A DNA stretch of 64,000 bases from Polynucleobacter sp. (lineage in GTDB: Bacteria; Pseudomonadota; Gammaproteobacteria; Burkholderiales; Burkholderiaceae): the NCBI RefSeq assembly GCF_030693775.1, contig NZ_JAUXZY010000005.1:1-64000 (forward strand), written 5' to 3'. Under the pieces are notes generated by a model. It saw only the letters and a list, made by a program, of their open reading frames with translations, did not search any database and had not been told where the DNA came from. This document shows, in pieces, positions 35,244 to 45,970 of this stretch; position 1 is the stretch's first letter; every line of letters starts with the position of its first letter. The position numbers were made by a program, and so were the translations under genes.

Positions 35244-37006
35244 TGGGTATTTTTCACCTTTATTCCCGCGCACTTGACTTATTGGGCTCAGACCAACGTC
35301 TTGGCTGGACGCTGGCGTTTGCAAACGTAGCCCTGGCCTGTGCCCTCTTTGCAGAGCCTATTCTGTTTGGACGAGTCATTGATGCCTTATCGGATGCGCC
35401 AAGTACTGCTGAGTCGGTGACGTGGAGTGCGGTGTGGCCCTTATTGCTTCTCTGGATTGGCTTTGGTCTCTTTACGATTACCTGCTCTACTGCGGTGGCC
35501 TTATTCTCGGATCGGCTTGCCCACCGAAGACGGCATGCCGTCTTAACTTCCTACGTTGAGCATGTGCTGCATTTGCCATTAGCGCAGCACAGTAAAACCC
35601 ATTCTGGAAGGTTAATGAAAATCATGCTGCAGGGCACGGATGCACTCTGGTGGCTGTGGTTAAGTTTCTTTCGCGACCACATGGCCGCAATTGTTTCGCT
35701 CATCATTTTGGTCCCTGTCGCACTCTATATCAATTGGCGCTTAGCCTGTGTGCTGATTGTGCTCTGCCTCGTATTTGGTTTTTTAACCCACTTTATTTTG
35801 CGTAAAACCCAAGTTCTCCAACAGCAAATCGAGGGGCACCACTCCGACTTGGCTGAGCTCACTGCCGATACGCTCAGTAATATCGCTTTAGTACAAAGTT
35901 TTGCGCGCATTCAGATCGAAATGCAGTCCCTGCAGCAAGTTAGCCAACGGGTTTTAGGAGCGCAATTTCCAGTTTTATCTTGGTGGGCATTGGTAACAGT
36001 ACTCACCCGCTCAGCCACGACTATCAGCATTCTCTGCATCATTGTTCTCGGGGTTTGGCTATACACGCAGTCTCTGATTACCATCGGCGAGATCGTTACC
36101 TTTGTTGCTTTTGCAGGCATCATCATCGCCCGCTTAGATCAAGTAGTCGCATTTGCAAATAAATTAGCTGGCGATGCCCCACGCCTAAGGGAATTTTTTG
36201 AAGTCCTCGATATGGCCCCAGATATCAAAGACCGTCCAGATGCCATTGACCCCGGTAGGTGCGTCGGCCTCGTCGAGTTTCATGGGGTATGCTTTTCGTA
36301 TCATGCGCCGCACCGAGCGGTTGATGATTTGAGTTTTGCGATTCAGCCTGGGCAAACGATCGCGCTGGTAGGTGCATCGGGCGCTGGTAAATCAACTGCA
36401 CTGAGTCTGCTGTACCGTGCCTTTGATCCGCAATCTGGCCGTATTACGATTGACGGGATTGACATTCGGCAATTTCAGCTAACGGCTCTACGGCGCAATA
36501 TTGGGGTTGTCTTTCAAGAACCGCTTTTATTTAACCGCAGCATTGCTGATAATCTGCGCATTGGAGCGCCAGAGGCATCCGATGCAGCTCTGCGTGAGGC
36601 GTGTATCCGAGCTCAAGCCTTGGAGTTTATTGAGCAACAGCCTGACGGTTTTGATACCATTATTGGTGAGCGTGGGCGCACCCTTTCCGGGGGCGAGCGC
36701 CAGCGCTTATCGATCGCACGGGTATTGCTAAAAGATGCGCCCATCCTGATTTTGGATGAGGCCACCAGCGCCCTCGATACCCCAACCGAAACAAGCCTTC
36801 TTAATGCATTAGCAGCGGTGACACAAACGCGGAGCACCTTGGTCATTGCCCATCGCTTGAGTACGATTCGGCAAGCAGACCATATTTTGGTGATGGATGC
36901 AGGCAAGGTTATTGAATTAGGTAGCTTTGATGGCCTCTACCAACAGGGCGGTCGATTTACAGCAATCATGCAGCAGCAGTATGGTTTTGCGCAGCCATTG
37001 AAATAG
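35243..37006 (+). CDS. NdvA/ChvA-like ABC exporter (fused permease-ATPase)
   Basis: 587 residues. About six membrane segments in the first ~310 residues, then an ATPase with Walker [10 protein letters not shown] near 376-384, signature [16 protein letters not shown], and Walker [13 protein letters not shown]. The start ([15 protein letters not shown]) and overall length resemble NdvA/ChvA exporters of cyclic beta-glucan. It is coupled to the OpgH-like gene, so it probably exports that enzyme's product or a glycosylated metabolite made by the cluster. Confidence 0.8.
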   Translation: MGIFHLYSRALDLLGSDQRLGWTLAFANVALACALFAEPILFGRVIDALSDAPSTAESVTWSAVWPLLLLWIGFGLFTITCSTAVALFSDRLAHRRRHAVLTSYVEHVLHLPLAQHSKTHSGRLMKIMLQGTDALWWLWLSFFRDHMAAIVSLIILVPVALYINWRLACVLIVLCLVFGFLTHFILRKTQVLQQQIEGHHSDLAELTADTLSNIALVQSFARIQIEMQSLQQVSQRVLGAQFPVLSWWALVTVLTRSATTISILCIIVLGVWLYTQSLITIGEIVTFVAFAGIIIARLDQVVAFANKLAGDAPRLREFFEVLDMAPDIKDRPDAIDPGRCVGLVEFHGVCFSYHAPHRAVDDLSFAIQPGQTIALVGASGAGKSTALSLLYRAFDPQSGRITIDGIDIRQFQLTALRRNIGVVFQEPLLFNRSIADNLRIGAPEASDAALREACIRAQALEFIEQQPDGFDTIIGERGRTLSGGERQRLSIARVLLKDAPILILDEATSALDTPTETSLLNALAAVTQTRSTLVIAHRLSTIRQADHILVMDAGKVIELGSFDGLYQQGGRFTAIMQQQYGFAQPLK

Positions 37007-37039
37007 TTTTTAATTTGGGTAACAGTAAATAGAAATGGA

Positions 37040-37927
37040 ATGCCCATGAGTGGATTTTCAGCAGAATGGTTAGCGCTACGTGAACCGGTAGATCACCGAT
37101 CGCGTAACTTAGCTCTGCAAGCCCAGGTTATTCAATATCTGGAGCAGATTAAATCGGTGGTGCCAGGCGCCATTCATATCACCGATCTCGGATCGGGAAC
37201 GGGGTCTAACCTCCGAGCATTAGCACCCTACATTGGCGTCAAGCAATCGTGGACTTTAGTGGACTACGATTCCGATCTTTTGCGGTCTGCGCGCGCTAGC
37301 TTAATTGCTTGGGCCGACAGTGTAGTGAGCGCAGACGAAGGGAAATCGAAACTCATCGCCTCGGGGTTGATTCATCCATTGACAATAACAAAAAATAGTA
37401 AAACGATTGCAATTGAATTTCAATGTGCCGATTTAGTCCATGATTACCAAACTATTCTGAACAAGCCTGCCGACCTGATTACAGCAGCTGCTTTTTTTGA
37501 CTTGGTGGCCGAGTCCTGGTTAACTGAGTTTTGCGCTGCCCTTACCAAGCCCCTCTATACCGTGCTCACTTACGACGGTAAAGAAACATGGGGGCCACCC
37601 AATGCACTCGATGCAGATGTGTTGCGCGCTTTTCATGCGCATCAATCTACTGACAAGGGTTTTGGTGCGGCAGTTGGGCCCTCTGGGGCGCACTATTTGC
37701 AATCGCTGTTGCAGACCCAAGGCTTCACAACGGTCTGTGCGCCTAGCCCATGGATCATGGATGTACATAATCAGGCTTTAATCGAGCAACTCGCCATTGG
37801 CACTGCTAGGGCCGTGCGAGAAATGGGCGCTATAGCCGACGCCGCGGTCAATCAATGGGAGTACTCGAGGCGCAACGCGATGCAGTGTGAGATCGGCCAC
37901 GTCGATCTTTTTGCCTACAGGGCCTAA
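37040..37927 (+). CDS. Class I SAM-dependent methyltransferase
   Basis: 295 residues. Motif I ITDLGSGTGSNLRALAP (about 49-65), acidic WTLVDYDSDLLRSAR, a QCADLVHD motif II region and LITAAAFFDLVAESWL follow the class I methyltransferase order. Begins 33 bases after the ABC exporter, so it is in the same unit. Start may be the ATG at 37040 or 37046. Substrate unknown; in this context it may methylate the pterin/pyrimidine product. Confidence 0.72.
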   Translation: MPMSGFSAEWLALREPVDHRSRNLALQAQVIQYLEQIKSVVPGAIHITDLGSGTGSNLRALAPYIGVKQSWTLVDYDSDLLRSARASLIAWADSVVSADEGKSKLIASGLIHPLTITKNSKTIAIEFQCADLVHDYQTILNKPADLITAAAFFDLVAESWLTEFCAALTKPLYTVLTYDGKETWGPPNALDADVLRAFHAHQSTDKGFGAAVGPSGAHYLQSLLQTQGFTTVCAPSPWIMDVHNQALIEQLAIGTARAVREMGAIADAAVNQWEYSRRNAMQCEIGHVDLFAYRA

Positions 37928-38057
37928 AAAGTCGGCCGATTGTCGCCATTACCTCAAAAACGATATTTAGACGCTTAAAAAGGGTCGTCATCATTAGCCC
38001 CTTCTTTTTTGATATGATGATTGCTTCTTAACAGCCTAGGTGCTTTTGCACCACTAT

Positions 38058-39335
38058 ATGGAAGTCGTAATACTCATCGGACTAATTGTCCTCAATGGCT
38101 TGTTTGCCATGTCTGAAATTGCTCTGGTTACGAGCAGAAAAGCAAAACTCCAAAAATTAATTGATCGCGGTGACGACGAAGCCAAGGTGGCTGTCGAGCT
38201 TGGCGAAAATCCAACCAAATTTCTGTCGACGATTCAGATTGGCATTACCTCGATTGGCGTACTTAGCGGTGTCGTGGGTGAGTCTGCTGTCGCCATACCC
38301 ATGTCACAACTGCTGATCTCCGAAGGTATGGATGCCAAATATGCTGAGTGGCTTTCTCTGGGTGTGGTAGTTGCAGTGATTACCTACCTCTCAATTGTGA
38401 TTGGTGAGCTGGTTCCCAAGCGCATCGCTCAAAATAATCCGGAGCGGATTGCGCGTTATATCGCCAAGCCCATCTCTGCCCTTGCCTTTATCTCCAAGCC
38501 ATTTGTACTTTTGCTGACGGGATCAACCAACTTCATATTAAAGATTTTGGGCATTAAGGACCACACTAACAATGAGGTAACTGAAGAAGAGATCCATGCG
38601 GTGCTCGAAGAAGGCACCACCGCTGGCCTGATTGAAGTGAATGAGCACAATATGCTGCGCAACGTCTTTCGCCTGGATGATCGCCAAATTGTTTCCCTGA
38701 TGGTGCCGCGCGCCGATATTGTGTACCTAGATGTCGAGAACACCTTTGCAGAATCGATTGATTTAATCGATGCATCCGAACATGCCCGCTTTCCAGTAGT
38801 CAAAGGGGGCCTTGACAATATCCTAGGCATACTGAATGCACGCAAGATGTTGGCATCGGTTGCTAAAGGGGGGCTGCAAACCCTTGAAAATGGTTTGCAA
38901 GCGCCCTTATACGTACCCGAAACACTCACAGGTCTGGAGTTACTGGAGAACTTTAAATCGTCGCACAATCAAATGGCGTTTGTGATTGATGAGTACGGCG
39001 AGGTGATGGGCCTCATCACCCTGCAGGACTTAATTGAATCGATCACCGGTGAGTTCTCTACCAATGATCCGGAAGAATCCTGGGCAATCAAGCGTGAGGA
39101 TGGCTCCTGGCTATTCGATGGGCATATTCCAATTCCGGAGTTCAAAGACTCGCTTGAACTCGACTCGGTTCCAGAAGAGGATTTGGGGCGTTATCACACC
39201 CTCAGCGGCTTGATGATGCTGCTCAGCGGCAAGATCCCCAATACGGGCGATATCGTAGAGTGGGCCGGCTGGAAACTGGAGATTGTCGACATGGACGGCA
39301 AGACAATTGATAAGGTGTTGGCTAAGCGAAGTTAG
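38058..39335 (+). CDS. CNNM/CorC-type (HlyC-like) CBS-domain membrane protein
   Basis: 425 residues. An N-terminal DUF21 (CNNM) membrane region starts IGLIVLNGLFAMSEIALVTSRKAKL, followed by two CBS domains (LMVPRADIVYLDVEN; FVIDEYGEVMGLITLQDLIE) and a C-terminal transporter-associated CorC_HlyC domain. Members are linked to Mg/Co export. I chose the ATG at 38058; a GTG at 38040 is in frame. A TATGAT sequence near 38013 may be its -10 element. Confidence 0.85.
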   Translation: MEVVILIGLIVLNGLFAMSEIALVTSRKAKLQKLIDRGDDEAKVAVELGENPTKFLSTIQIGITSIGVLSGVVGESAVAIPMSQLLISEGMDAKYAEWLSLGVVVAVITYLSIVIGELVPKRIAQNNPERIARYIAKPISALAFISKPFVLLLTGSTNFILKILGIKDHTNNEVTEEEIHAVLEEGTTAGLIEVNEHNMLRNVFRLDDRQIVSLMVPRADIVYLDVENTFAESIDLIDASEHARFPVVKGGLDNILGILNARKMLASVAKGGLQTLENGLQAPLYVPETLTGLELLENFKSSHNQMAFVIDEYGEVMGLITLQDLIESITGEFSTNDPEESWAIKREDGSWLFDGHIPIPEFKDSLELDSVPEEDLGRYHTLSGLMMLLSGKIPNTGDIVEWAGWKLEIVDMDGKTIDKVLAKRS

Positions 39336-39351
39336 ACCTAAAACGGTGATG

Positions 39352-40047
39352 TTATAACCGTCCAAGAGTCACTTGAGGCCTAAAACCGGGAAGCACGATT
39401 CTTTGCTCAAGCCTGCGTGCCGCAATCACAATGATTGAAACGAGCGCCAGGTATATGAGCGCAGCAAAAACATATGCCTTAAAAAACTGAAAATTCGTGG
39501 AGGCTAGCTCTTGAACTCGGGCAAAAAACTCCGTGTATTGGATCAAAAAGGCGACCGATGTATCTTTTAAATTATTAATGACCTGGTTAGTCAATGCCGG
39601 CACCGACAGCCGTAAGGTCTGGGGCAAAATCAAAAAGCGGAATACTTGGAGATGACTAAAGCCCTGCGTTCTACCCGCTTCCATTTCGGCTTTATTCAAA
39701 CCATTGAGGGCAGTTGTCAGATACGCTGCGTTATATGCCGCCACATTCAATGTAAAGCCAATAAATGCCACTGTAAATGGCGTTAATCGAATATCCCACT
39801 GCGGCAAACCGTAGTACATCAAAAATAGCAAAACGATTAAAGGCATTCCTATAAAAAAGGAAATATACGCATTGGTGGCATAGCGCACCCATCGATGCTG
39901 ACTCAGGGTGAGATAAAAAACCAAAATGCCCAAAAGAATGCCGGAGATACTAATGCTGACAGCCAATAAAATAGTATCTTGTAGGCCTGCCAAAATCAGG
40001 GGCATTTGCTCCAATAGATCGCGACTGAAAGCTGCCCAAGAACTCAT
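39352..40047 (-). CDS. Amino-acid ABC transporter permease
   Basis: 231 residues with five or so membrane segments and the family EAA-type loop (GLNKAEMEAGRTQGFSHLQVFRFLILPQ). It has the His/Glu/Arg-type permease layout. Last gene of the transporter unit, four bases after the ATPase gene. Forms a heterodimer with the other permease at 40820-41473. Confidence 0.85.
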   Translation of the reverse strand: MSSWAAFSRDLLEQMPLILAGLQDTILLAVSISISGILLGILVFYLTLSQHRWVRYATNAYISFFIGMPLIVLLFLMYYGLPQWDIRLTPFTVAFIGFTLNVAAYNAAYLTTALNGLNKAEMEAGRTQGFSHLQVFRFLILPQTLRLSVPALTNQVINNLKDTSVAFLIQYTEFFARVQELASTNFQFFKAYVFAALIYLALVSIIVIAARRLEQRIVLPGFRPQVTLGRL

Positions 40048-40050
40048 GTA

Positions 40051-40806
40051 CTAGGCCCTTGCGCCAAAAAAAGAACGGATGGCTACGGGCTGATGCTCGG
40101 CTGATAGATTGGCAATTGAGTCTGTAGCCATTATCCTCCCTTGATCTAAAAATGTTACCTCTGGGGCGATGTGCTCTGCTAAGGTGAGATCATGCGTGAC
40201 GAGAACCATCGTGATTTGATCCTGATGCAAAGTCTGAATCAAGTCACCTACCTCCCTTGACATGACGGGATCCAAGGCCGAGGTCGGCTCATCCAACACC
40301 AATATTGCGGGATCCATTGCTAATGCCCTTGCAATCGCAACACGCTGCATTTGTCCGCCAGATAATTGTGCAGGGTATTTTTCTCGGTGCATCGCCATGT
40401 CAAAACGCTCCAGCTCATGCATGGCTTTTTCCTCTGCTACTGCCCTACTCATCCCCTTTAACTTTCGTAATGCCAGCGTAATATTAGCCATCACATCGAG
40501 ATGGCGATACAAAGCAAATTGCTGGAATACAAAACCGATGCTTTGACGTAAAGCCCGAACGTCTACATCGGCATCCATAATATTTTGACCCTTAAACACA
40601 ATAGATCCCGATGTTGGCTCCACGAGCCGATTAAAGCACCGCAAAAGGGTCGATTTTCCGCAGCCTGACGGACCCATAATGACTCTTAAATCGCCCTCGA
40701 CTAGATCTAAATCAACACCGTTTAATACGGTTTGGGCATCGAACTGCTTGACTAAATTACGCACCGCAATCAGCGGTACTCGATCTGCTTTTTTAGAGGA
40801 CATCAT
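40051..40806 (-). CDS. Amino-acid ABC transporter ATPase (GlnQ/HisP type)
   Basis: 251 residues. Walker A GPSGCGKST at 45-53, signature LSGGQMQRVAIARAL, Walker B LVLDEPTSALDP and switch LVTHD. Powers uptake by the two permeases beside it. Typical of polar amino-acid importers. Confidence 0.9.
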   Translation of the reverse strand: MMSSKKADRVPLIAVRNLVKQFDAQTVLNGVDLDLVEGDLRVIMGPSGCGKSTLLRCFNRLVEPTSGSIVFKGQNIMDADVDVRALRQSIGFVFQQFALYRHLDVMANITLALRKLKGMSRAVAEEKAMHELERFDMAMHREKYPAQLSGGQMQRVAIARALAMDPAILVLDEPTSALDPVMSREVGDLIQTLHQDQITMVLVTHDLTLAEHIAPEVTFLDQGRIMATDSIANLSAEHQPVAIRSFFGARA

Positions 40807-40819
40807 GGTGTAATCGCAT

Positions 40820-41473
40820 TTAAATAGGGGCTATACCCGGTACACGAAAGCGCTTTTCAGCCTGGTTCACCGCGAACAGAAAAAGCCGATAAATCACAAA
40901 GTACAAGATGCCAACGGCCAAGTACACCTCAATACCGCGCAGGGTTGTTGCCGTTAATGCCATTGCTTGCTTGGTGATTTCTGGAATTCCAACGGTGTAA
41001 GCAAATGGTGAGCTTTTGAGGACGGAAGTAAATTCATTGACCATGCCCGGCACCGAAAATCGAATCATTTGCGGGAACTGAATGTAGCAAAATAGTTGCA
41101 GGCGACTCATACCCATTGCTTCTGCAGCCAAGATCTCAGCAGGATCAACGGAGGCAATGGCCCCGCGAAAGACTTCTGATAAATAAGCCCCCGCAATCAA
41201 TCCCAAACTGCACATCATCGCTACGAGCGGAGAAATCCGAATCCCAATCGATGGCAAACCAAAATACACCAAGAACAGCAATACCAGCACTGGGACACCG
41301 CGGAAGATGTAAGTGTAGGCATCAAGAGCGAACGCCAAACCGGGAACTGACAAAGAGCGTAGGCCAGTGATCACCAGCCCAACCACAACGCCGGTTACGC
41401 TACAGGCAAACGTCACTAGGATGGTGTACGCAACACCCCACCCTAGCTGCGACAGAATGTCTATAAAGCCCAC
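40820..41473 (-). CDS. Amino-acid ABC transporter permease
   Basis: 217 residues, similar to the other permease, with the coupling loop region VDPAEILAAEAMGMSRLQLF and a C-terminal hydrophobic segment. Sits between the binding protein and the ATPase genes with short gaps, so it is co-transcribed. Confidence 0.85.
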   Translation of the reverse strand: MGFIDILSQLGWGVAYTILVTFACSVTGVVVGLVITGLRSLSVPGLAFALDAYTYIFRGVPVLVLLFLVYFGLPSIGIRISPLVAMMCSLGLIAGAYLSEVFRGAIASVDPAEILAAEAMGMSRLQLFCYIQFPQMIRFSVPGMVNEFTSVLKSSPFAYTVGIPEITKQAMALTATTLRGIEVYLAVGILYFVIYRLFLFAVNQAEKRFRVPGIAPI

Positions 41474-41488
41474 TAGCGTAATACTGAA

Positions 41489-42256
<768 letters not shown>

Positions 42257-42401
42257 CTAAATGAATGGATCGAGACTGCAATTGCTCAGCAGAATGTAAT
42301 TCCCTACCATCTTATAGGATTTAATTGTCTGCGCAGAGGAAACGCTCACCAAGATGGGGTGACATACCAAGCCATCCTGTGGGGACTCACCACTATGAAG
42401 G

Positions 42402-42722
42402 CTAGTGTGGCTTTAATCCCGGCTGCCAAGTGTATCCACGTGCTTTCATACAAGCGCGATAGAGCTCTTGATTCGTTTGTACGCCGGAGTATCCGCTCGC
42501 ACCACCCCACCCCGGTCCCCATCCTGGACCCCAGCCAGGAGATCCACTCATATAACTGAAGGGTTGCTGGGATTCTTGTAGGCAAGCGTATTTGTCTTGA
42601 TCCACTTGCAATAGCTGTGTGCCGTCTTTGACCCAATCGCCCAAAGGTGCGGCGCATCCCACCAGCATCAGTATTGTGATCACCGCTAACGGAAAGGTAT
42701 TTTTAGCTAAGCACTTATTCAT
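42402..42722 (-). CDS. Small lipoprotein with a Gly-Trp-Pro repeat
   Basis: 106 residues with lipobox LVGC, a conserved-looking Cys pair (YACLQES and YRACMKARGY) and a repeat WGPGWGPGWG in the middle. The C-terminal CMKARGY motif is common in small proteobacterial envelope proteins. Function unknown. Lies 24 bases after rsuA and upstream of the amino-acid transporter. Confidence 0.65.
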   Translation of the reverse strand: MNKCLAKNTFPLAVITILMLVGCAAPLGDWVKDGTQLLQVDQDKYACLQESQQPFSYMSGSPGWGPGWGPGWGGASGYSGVQTNQELYRACMKARGYTWQPGLKPH

Positions 42723-42746
42723 GGCTTGAGTGATGTTCGGATTGCC

Positions 42747-43469
42747 CTATTCAATTGATTTGCTTAGTTGCTCTAGATCACTTATGGAGAGCCAGCACCA
42801 CTCGCCCTCTTTTAGATCAGCTGGCATGGCGTAGTTTCCAATTGAGGAACGATGCAATTGAGCGACGTGATTACCCACCGCAGCCAGCATGCGCTTTACC
42901 TGATGGTAGCGTCCCTCCACAATCGTCATTGCGAGGCGTCTTTCTTCCAAAATAGTGCAGGCTTTGGCGAAGCAGGGTTTTGGGTCATCGTCCAGCACAA
43001 CGCCACTTAGCAAGAGGTCGATTTGCTTTTGGGTGATCGGCTCAGCCGTAGTGATCTCATAGACCTTACCAATGTTTTTCTTGGGGGTGGTCATGCGGTG
43101 AATGAATTGCCCATCATCCGAGAGTAACAATAAGCCTGTTGTGTCTTGATCCAGGCGCCCGACGCATTGCACTGCTCGCTCAATCAAGGGTCTTGGCAAG
43201 AGGCTATAGACGCTCGGGTGATGCTTGGTCTTGTGGGAGCATTCGTAATTGGCAGGCTTATTAAATGCAATATAGGCTTTTTCGTGATAAACCCAATCCA
43301 CACCCTCAACCCGCAATACCAGGCCTTCTGGATCCATTTTGACTTCAGGATCATCGGCAAGTACGCCATTGATCTCGACTAAATCGGCATACACCAAATC
43401 ACTGCAATAGCGCCGGGTACCAAAACCTTGGCTAAAGAGTATTTTTTCGAGCGTAAGGGGTTTGGCCAT
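42747..43469 (-). CDS. rsuA: 16S rRNA pseudouridine(516) synthase, RsuA family
   Basis: 240 residues. N-terminal S4 RNA-binding region, then the catalytic RsuA/RluB-type motif GRLDQDTTGLLLLS with Asp107. VEGRYHQVKRMLAAVGN near the C terminus is typical. Converts U516 of small-subunit rRNA to pseudouridine. Followed by the small lipoprotein gene on the same strand. Confidence 0.88.
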   Translation of the reverse strand: MAKPLTLEKILFSQGFGTRRYCSDLVYADLVEINGVLADDPEVKMDPEGLVLRVEGVDWVYHEKAYIAFNKPANYECSHKTKHHPSVYSLLPRPLIERAVQCVGRLDQDTTGLLLLSDDGQFIHRMTTPKKNIGKVYEITTAEPITQKQIDLLLSGVVLDDDPKPCFAKACTILEERRLAMTIVEGRYHQVKRMLAAVGNHVAQLHRSSIGNYAMPADLKEGEWCWLSISDLEQLSKSIE

Positions 43470-43543
43470 GCAGTGGGATTAAGTTCGATGAATGTCTGCC
43501 TAGCAGAATACACCGATCAACCCACCGCCGGCAAAGCGCGCCT

Positions 43544-44521
43544 TTACTTTTTATGCTGCTCGACGTGGAAGGTCGCCTTCTCTAGGGCGTCCACGGCATC
43601 AACCCCCACCATATCAGCACCCAAATCCTCTACCAATTCGGGGTTTTGATTAAACACCGGGCTGCCAATCATGATGCCAACGTGAGGGTTCAGCGATACC
43701 GATCGCACTTCCGTAATCATGCGCTTGAGATCCGGAAATTGCTCACGCACGCTTGCGGATAAGCCAATCACATCAAACCACTGCGTCTTTGCCATACGCA
43801 AAATATCGGCTTCGGTTGCAGCAAGCTCACCCCAAACACGCCAGCCTGCACGTGCAAAAAACTCAGACACCATAAAGAGGCCTAAGGTGTGCTGCGAGCC
43901 AGGCAAAGGCACTAACATCACACTCTTGCCTTGCTGCTTGTACTCGGCGTATTCCTGAAAAACCGGACTCAGGTCATACATTAATTGCTTAATGCGCCAT
44001 AGCGCTACCGTGACTTGCGTAAAGTCAGCTTCGTCACTTTCCCATTGTTCGCCAAGCTTACGCGCTACCGGGGTCAGTAAATTAAGGTAAATCTCTTCCA
44101 ACTCAATACCATTCGCAAACAATTCTTTAACGTAGTTTGCCGAAGGGGTGGCATCGTCTTGCAAAAGTAAGATTAAAAGCTGATCAATGTGCGCCCCATC
44201 AATACTAGGATGCGCAGGAATATTGAGTTGACCGTTTTCTAATCGGTCGGCCCTTAAGTGATGCTCCACAATGTGCGGCAGGATATTGCCTTCAATTGTC
44301 TTCACCAGAGAACTTAAATACTCTTCCGGGGTACATGCCTTGGATAAAGGATGGGCCTCGATTGGACTGTTCGCACCCCCATCAATCGGCGCATCATTGG
44401 TCAAGCAATCGGCCCATGCATTGCGCTGGCTGTTATTGATTGCATCGGGCGCACTGGAGACCGGCTTGGTTTTGATAACCAATTTCTCGCGCGCTAAATC
44501 AACTAACCTGAGAAGGTTCAT
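43544..44521 (-). CDS. AerR/PpaA-type cobalamin-binding regulator
   Basis: 325 residues. A helical B12-binding cap (LGEQWESDEADFTQVTVALWR, about 156-176) is followed by a cobalamin domain with GSQHTLG (His211), a variant of DxHxxG that keeps the Co-ligating His. VIGLSASVREQFPDL and GIMIGSPVFNQNPELVEDLGADMVG follow. AerR/PpaA proteins bind B12, respond to light and act on the CrtJ/PpsR repressor of photosynthesis genes. Location at the edge of the photosynthesis cluster supports this. No ppsR gene is in the window. Confidence 0.8.
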   Translation of the reverse strand: MNLLRLVDLAREKLVIKTKPVSSAPDAINNSQRNAWADCLTNDAPIDGGANSPIEAHPLSKACTPEEYLSSLVKTIEGNILPHIVEHHLRADRLENGQLNIPAHPSIDGAHIDQLLILLLQDDATPSANYVKELFANGIELEEIYLNLLTPVARKLGEQWESDEADFTQVTVALWRIKQLMYDLSPVFQEYAEYKQQGKSVMLVPLPGSQHTLGLFMVSEFFARAGWRVWGELAATEADILRMAKTQWFDVIGLSASVREQFPDLKRMITEVRSVSLNPHVGIMIGSPVFNQNPELVEDLGADMVGVDAVDALEKATFHVEQHKK

Positions 44522-44668
44522 GTTATTCGGTTAAATGGTCCCACCAGATCATTTTTACGAGGAAATATTAAATATACGTAAATGAAATCGAAGGCAAATA
44601 AGAGGTCCAGGCAAGTAAATGAACTTACGTTATAAATGGTTTTTTTCTTTCCTGCACTGCCTCCAATA

Positions 44669-44691
44669 CCACTAAGGGATTACCTTAATGG
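44669..44691. repeat. Hairpin downstream of the bciB run
   Basis: CCACTAAGG and CCTTAATGG pair at eight of nine positions around a five-base loop, in the 225-base gap between aerR and bciB. No T-run follows on either strand. Nothing else is recognised in this gap. Confidence 0.3.
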
Positions 44692-44746
44692 GCGCTTTCA
44701 CATCATAAAAAAATAATGCGTCGCAGAATGGCCAGCCAAACTGCAA

Positions 44747-45970
44747 TCAAGGCGCGTGATTAGGTTTACTTTGCTCGGTGGCTTCAGGGTTTAAGCCGTA
44801 ACGCTTCACTAAAGTCCAGATGTGTTTAGGCACCATATTCTTGATTTTGTGGGGCGCAGTTTGCCGCAAGTGCAAAACCGACTCTATACCCTTCATCTCA
44901 ACGCGGGCTTTAGCAAATTCGAGCCCACGAGGACCAAATCGGGGCATGACCCAGGCCATGATAGGACGCAAAAAATTGGGCATGCGGTTAACGGGCAAGC
45001 CTCCAGCGGCTAATTTGACGTTTTTCATAAAACCTTGCACTGCCGAGATGCGTTTACCTGCAGTAGTGACTGGCTCGAGCGTTAATTCAGGAGCAATCAA
45101 ATCCAGCACGGCTTGTCCTCGTGGATTGCGCACAATCACCCACTGCGCTCCGGTGCCGGCCATATAGCCCACCGTGATATCGGATAAGGCGTTGACGTAA
45201 TCCACGCAGGTCTTACAGGTCAGCGGAAAAAAATCGCTGGGCAAATCGGATAAAGGCAAATTCAGAAACGGGATCTCTTGTTTGGCGCCATTTTTAAAAC
45301 GCAATTCCACTTTGTAGTCGGCCCGAAACTCCAAGTAAGTGATGCTATCGGGATCTTTATTCAACAAACTCAAAAAGTGATGAAAGTGTTCCGTCGTCGT
45401 ATTGTCTGAACACGGCGAACCCACGATCAGGAGTTTTTCAAAACCCAGTTCACGCTCCAAGGCGCGCGCCGCATACACCTGACACGGAATACCAATCATC
45501 GCCACTTTTTTATGGCCGGCTTGTTTGGCTAGTTCCAGATACTGCACTACGGGTGCATACCCCATGCGCATGCCGCGGCACTGAGCCATGTCCGCCGCCT
45601 TAGTCACAATAATGGGCACGGGTTTCCAGCGGTCTTGGGGATCACCAGTTACCGTGACCACGGCATCCACAATGCCTTTTTCAAGCAGCAGTTCACCAAT
45701 GCGTGTGATGATGCCAGTCCACTGCGCTCCGGCTAGAGGCTCTTTCATCTGCGCCCGTGCCATGCTGAGGTAAGGTCCAAAAAAGACCTCATCGGACTCA
45801 ATCAGATTGCGCGGACGGCCATGCACTGCGGTTTCGAAACCGGGATAGTCCGGCTGAATAAATTGGCAAGCGGAGCCGCAGCGCTTGGGATTACTACTGC
45901 GCGATACGCCGCAATCAGTGCATAAATCCCGATAGGGTGCAGCGACTTGATTTACGGCGCTGTCGTGCAT
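44747..45970 (-). CDS. bciB: 8-vinyl reductase BciB (ferredoxin-dependent)
   Basis: 407-residue FrhB-family iron-sulfur flavoprotein that reduces the C8 vinyl group of divinyl (proto)chlorophyllide. N-terminal cysteines 17, 20, 31 and 35 ([15 protein letters not shown]) and internal [19 protein letters not shown] and [23 protein letters not shown] provide two Fe-S sites. It overlaps dxs by 19 bases and is the last gene of the bchG run. F420-linked FrhB relatives exist, but the bch setting favours BciB. Confidence 0.85.
   Translation of the reverse strand: MHDSAVNQVAAPYRDLCTDCGVSRSSNPKRCGSACQFIQPDYPGFETAVHGRPRNLIESDEVFFGPYLSMARAQMKEPLAGAQWTGIITRIGELLLEKGIVDAVVTVTGDPQDRWKPVPIIVTKAADMAQCRGMRMGYAPVVQYLELAKQAGHKKVAMIGIPCQVYAARALERELGFEKLLIVGSPCSDNTTTEHFHHFLSLLNKDPDSITYLEFRADYKVELRFKNGAKQEIPFLNLPLSDLPSDFFPLTCKTCVDYVNALSDITVGYMAGTGAQWVIVRNPRGQAVLDLIAPELTLEPVTTAGKRISAVQGFMKNVKLAAGGLPVNRMPNFLRPIMAWVMPRFGPRGLEFAKARVEMKGIESVLHLRQTAPHKIKNMVPKHIWTLVKRYGLNPEATEQSKPNHAP

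Noticed and set aside
42346..42657. Arg-rich ORF overlapping the small lipoprotein gene
   Set aside because: Out-of-frame shadow; the alternative frame has a lipobox, a good start and family-like Cys motifs.
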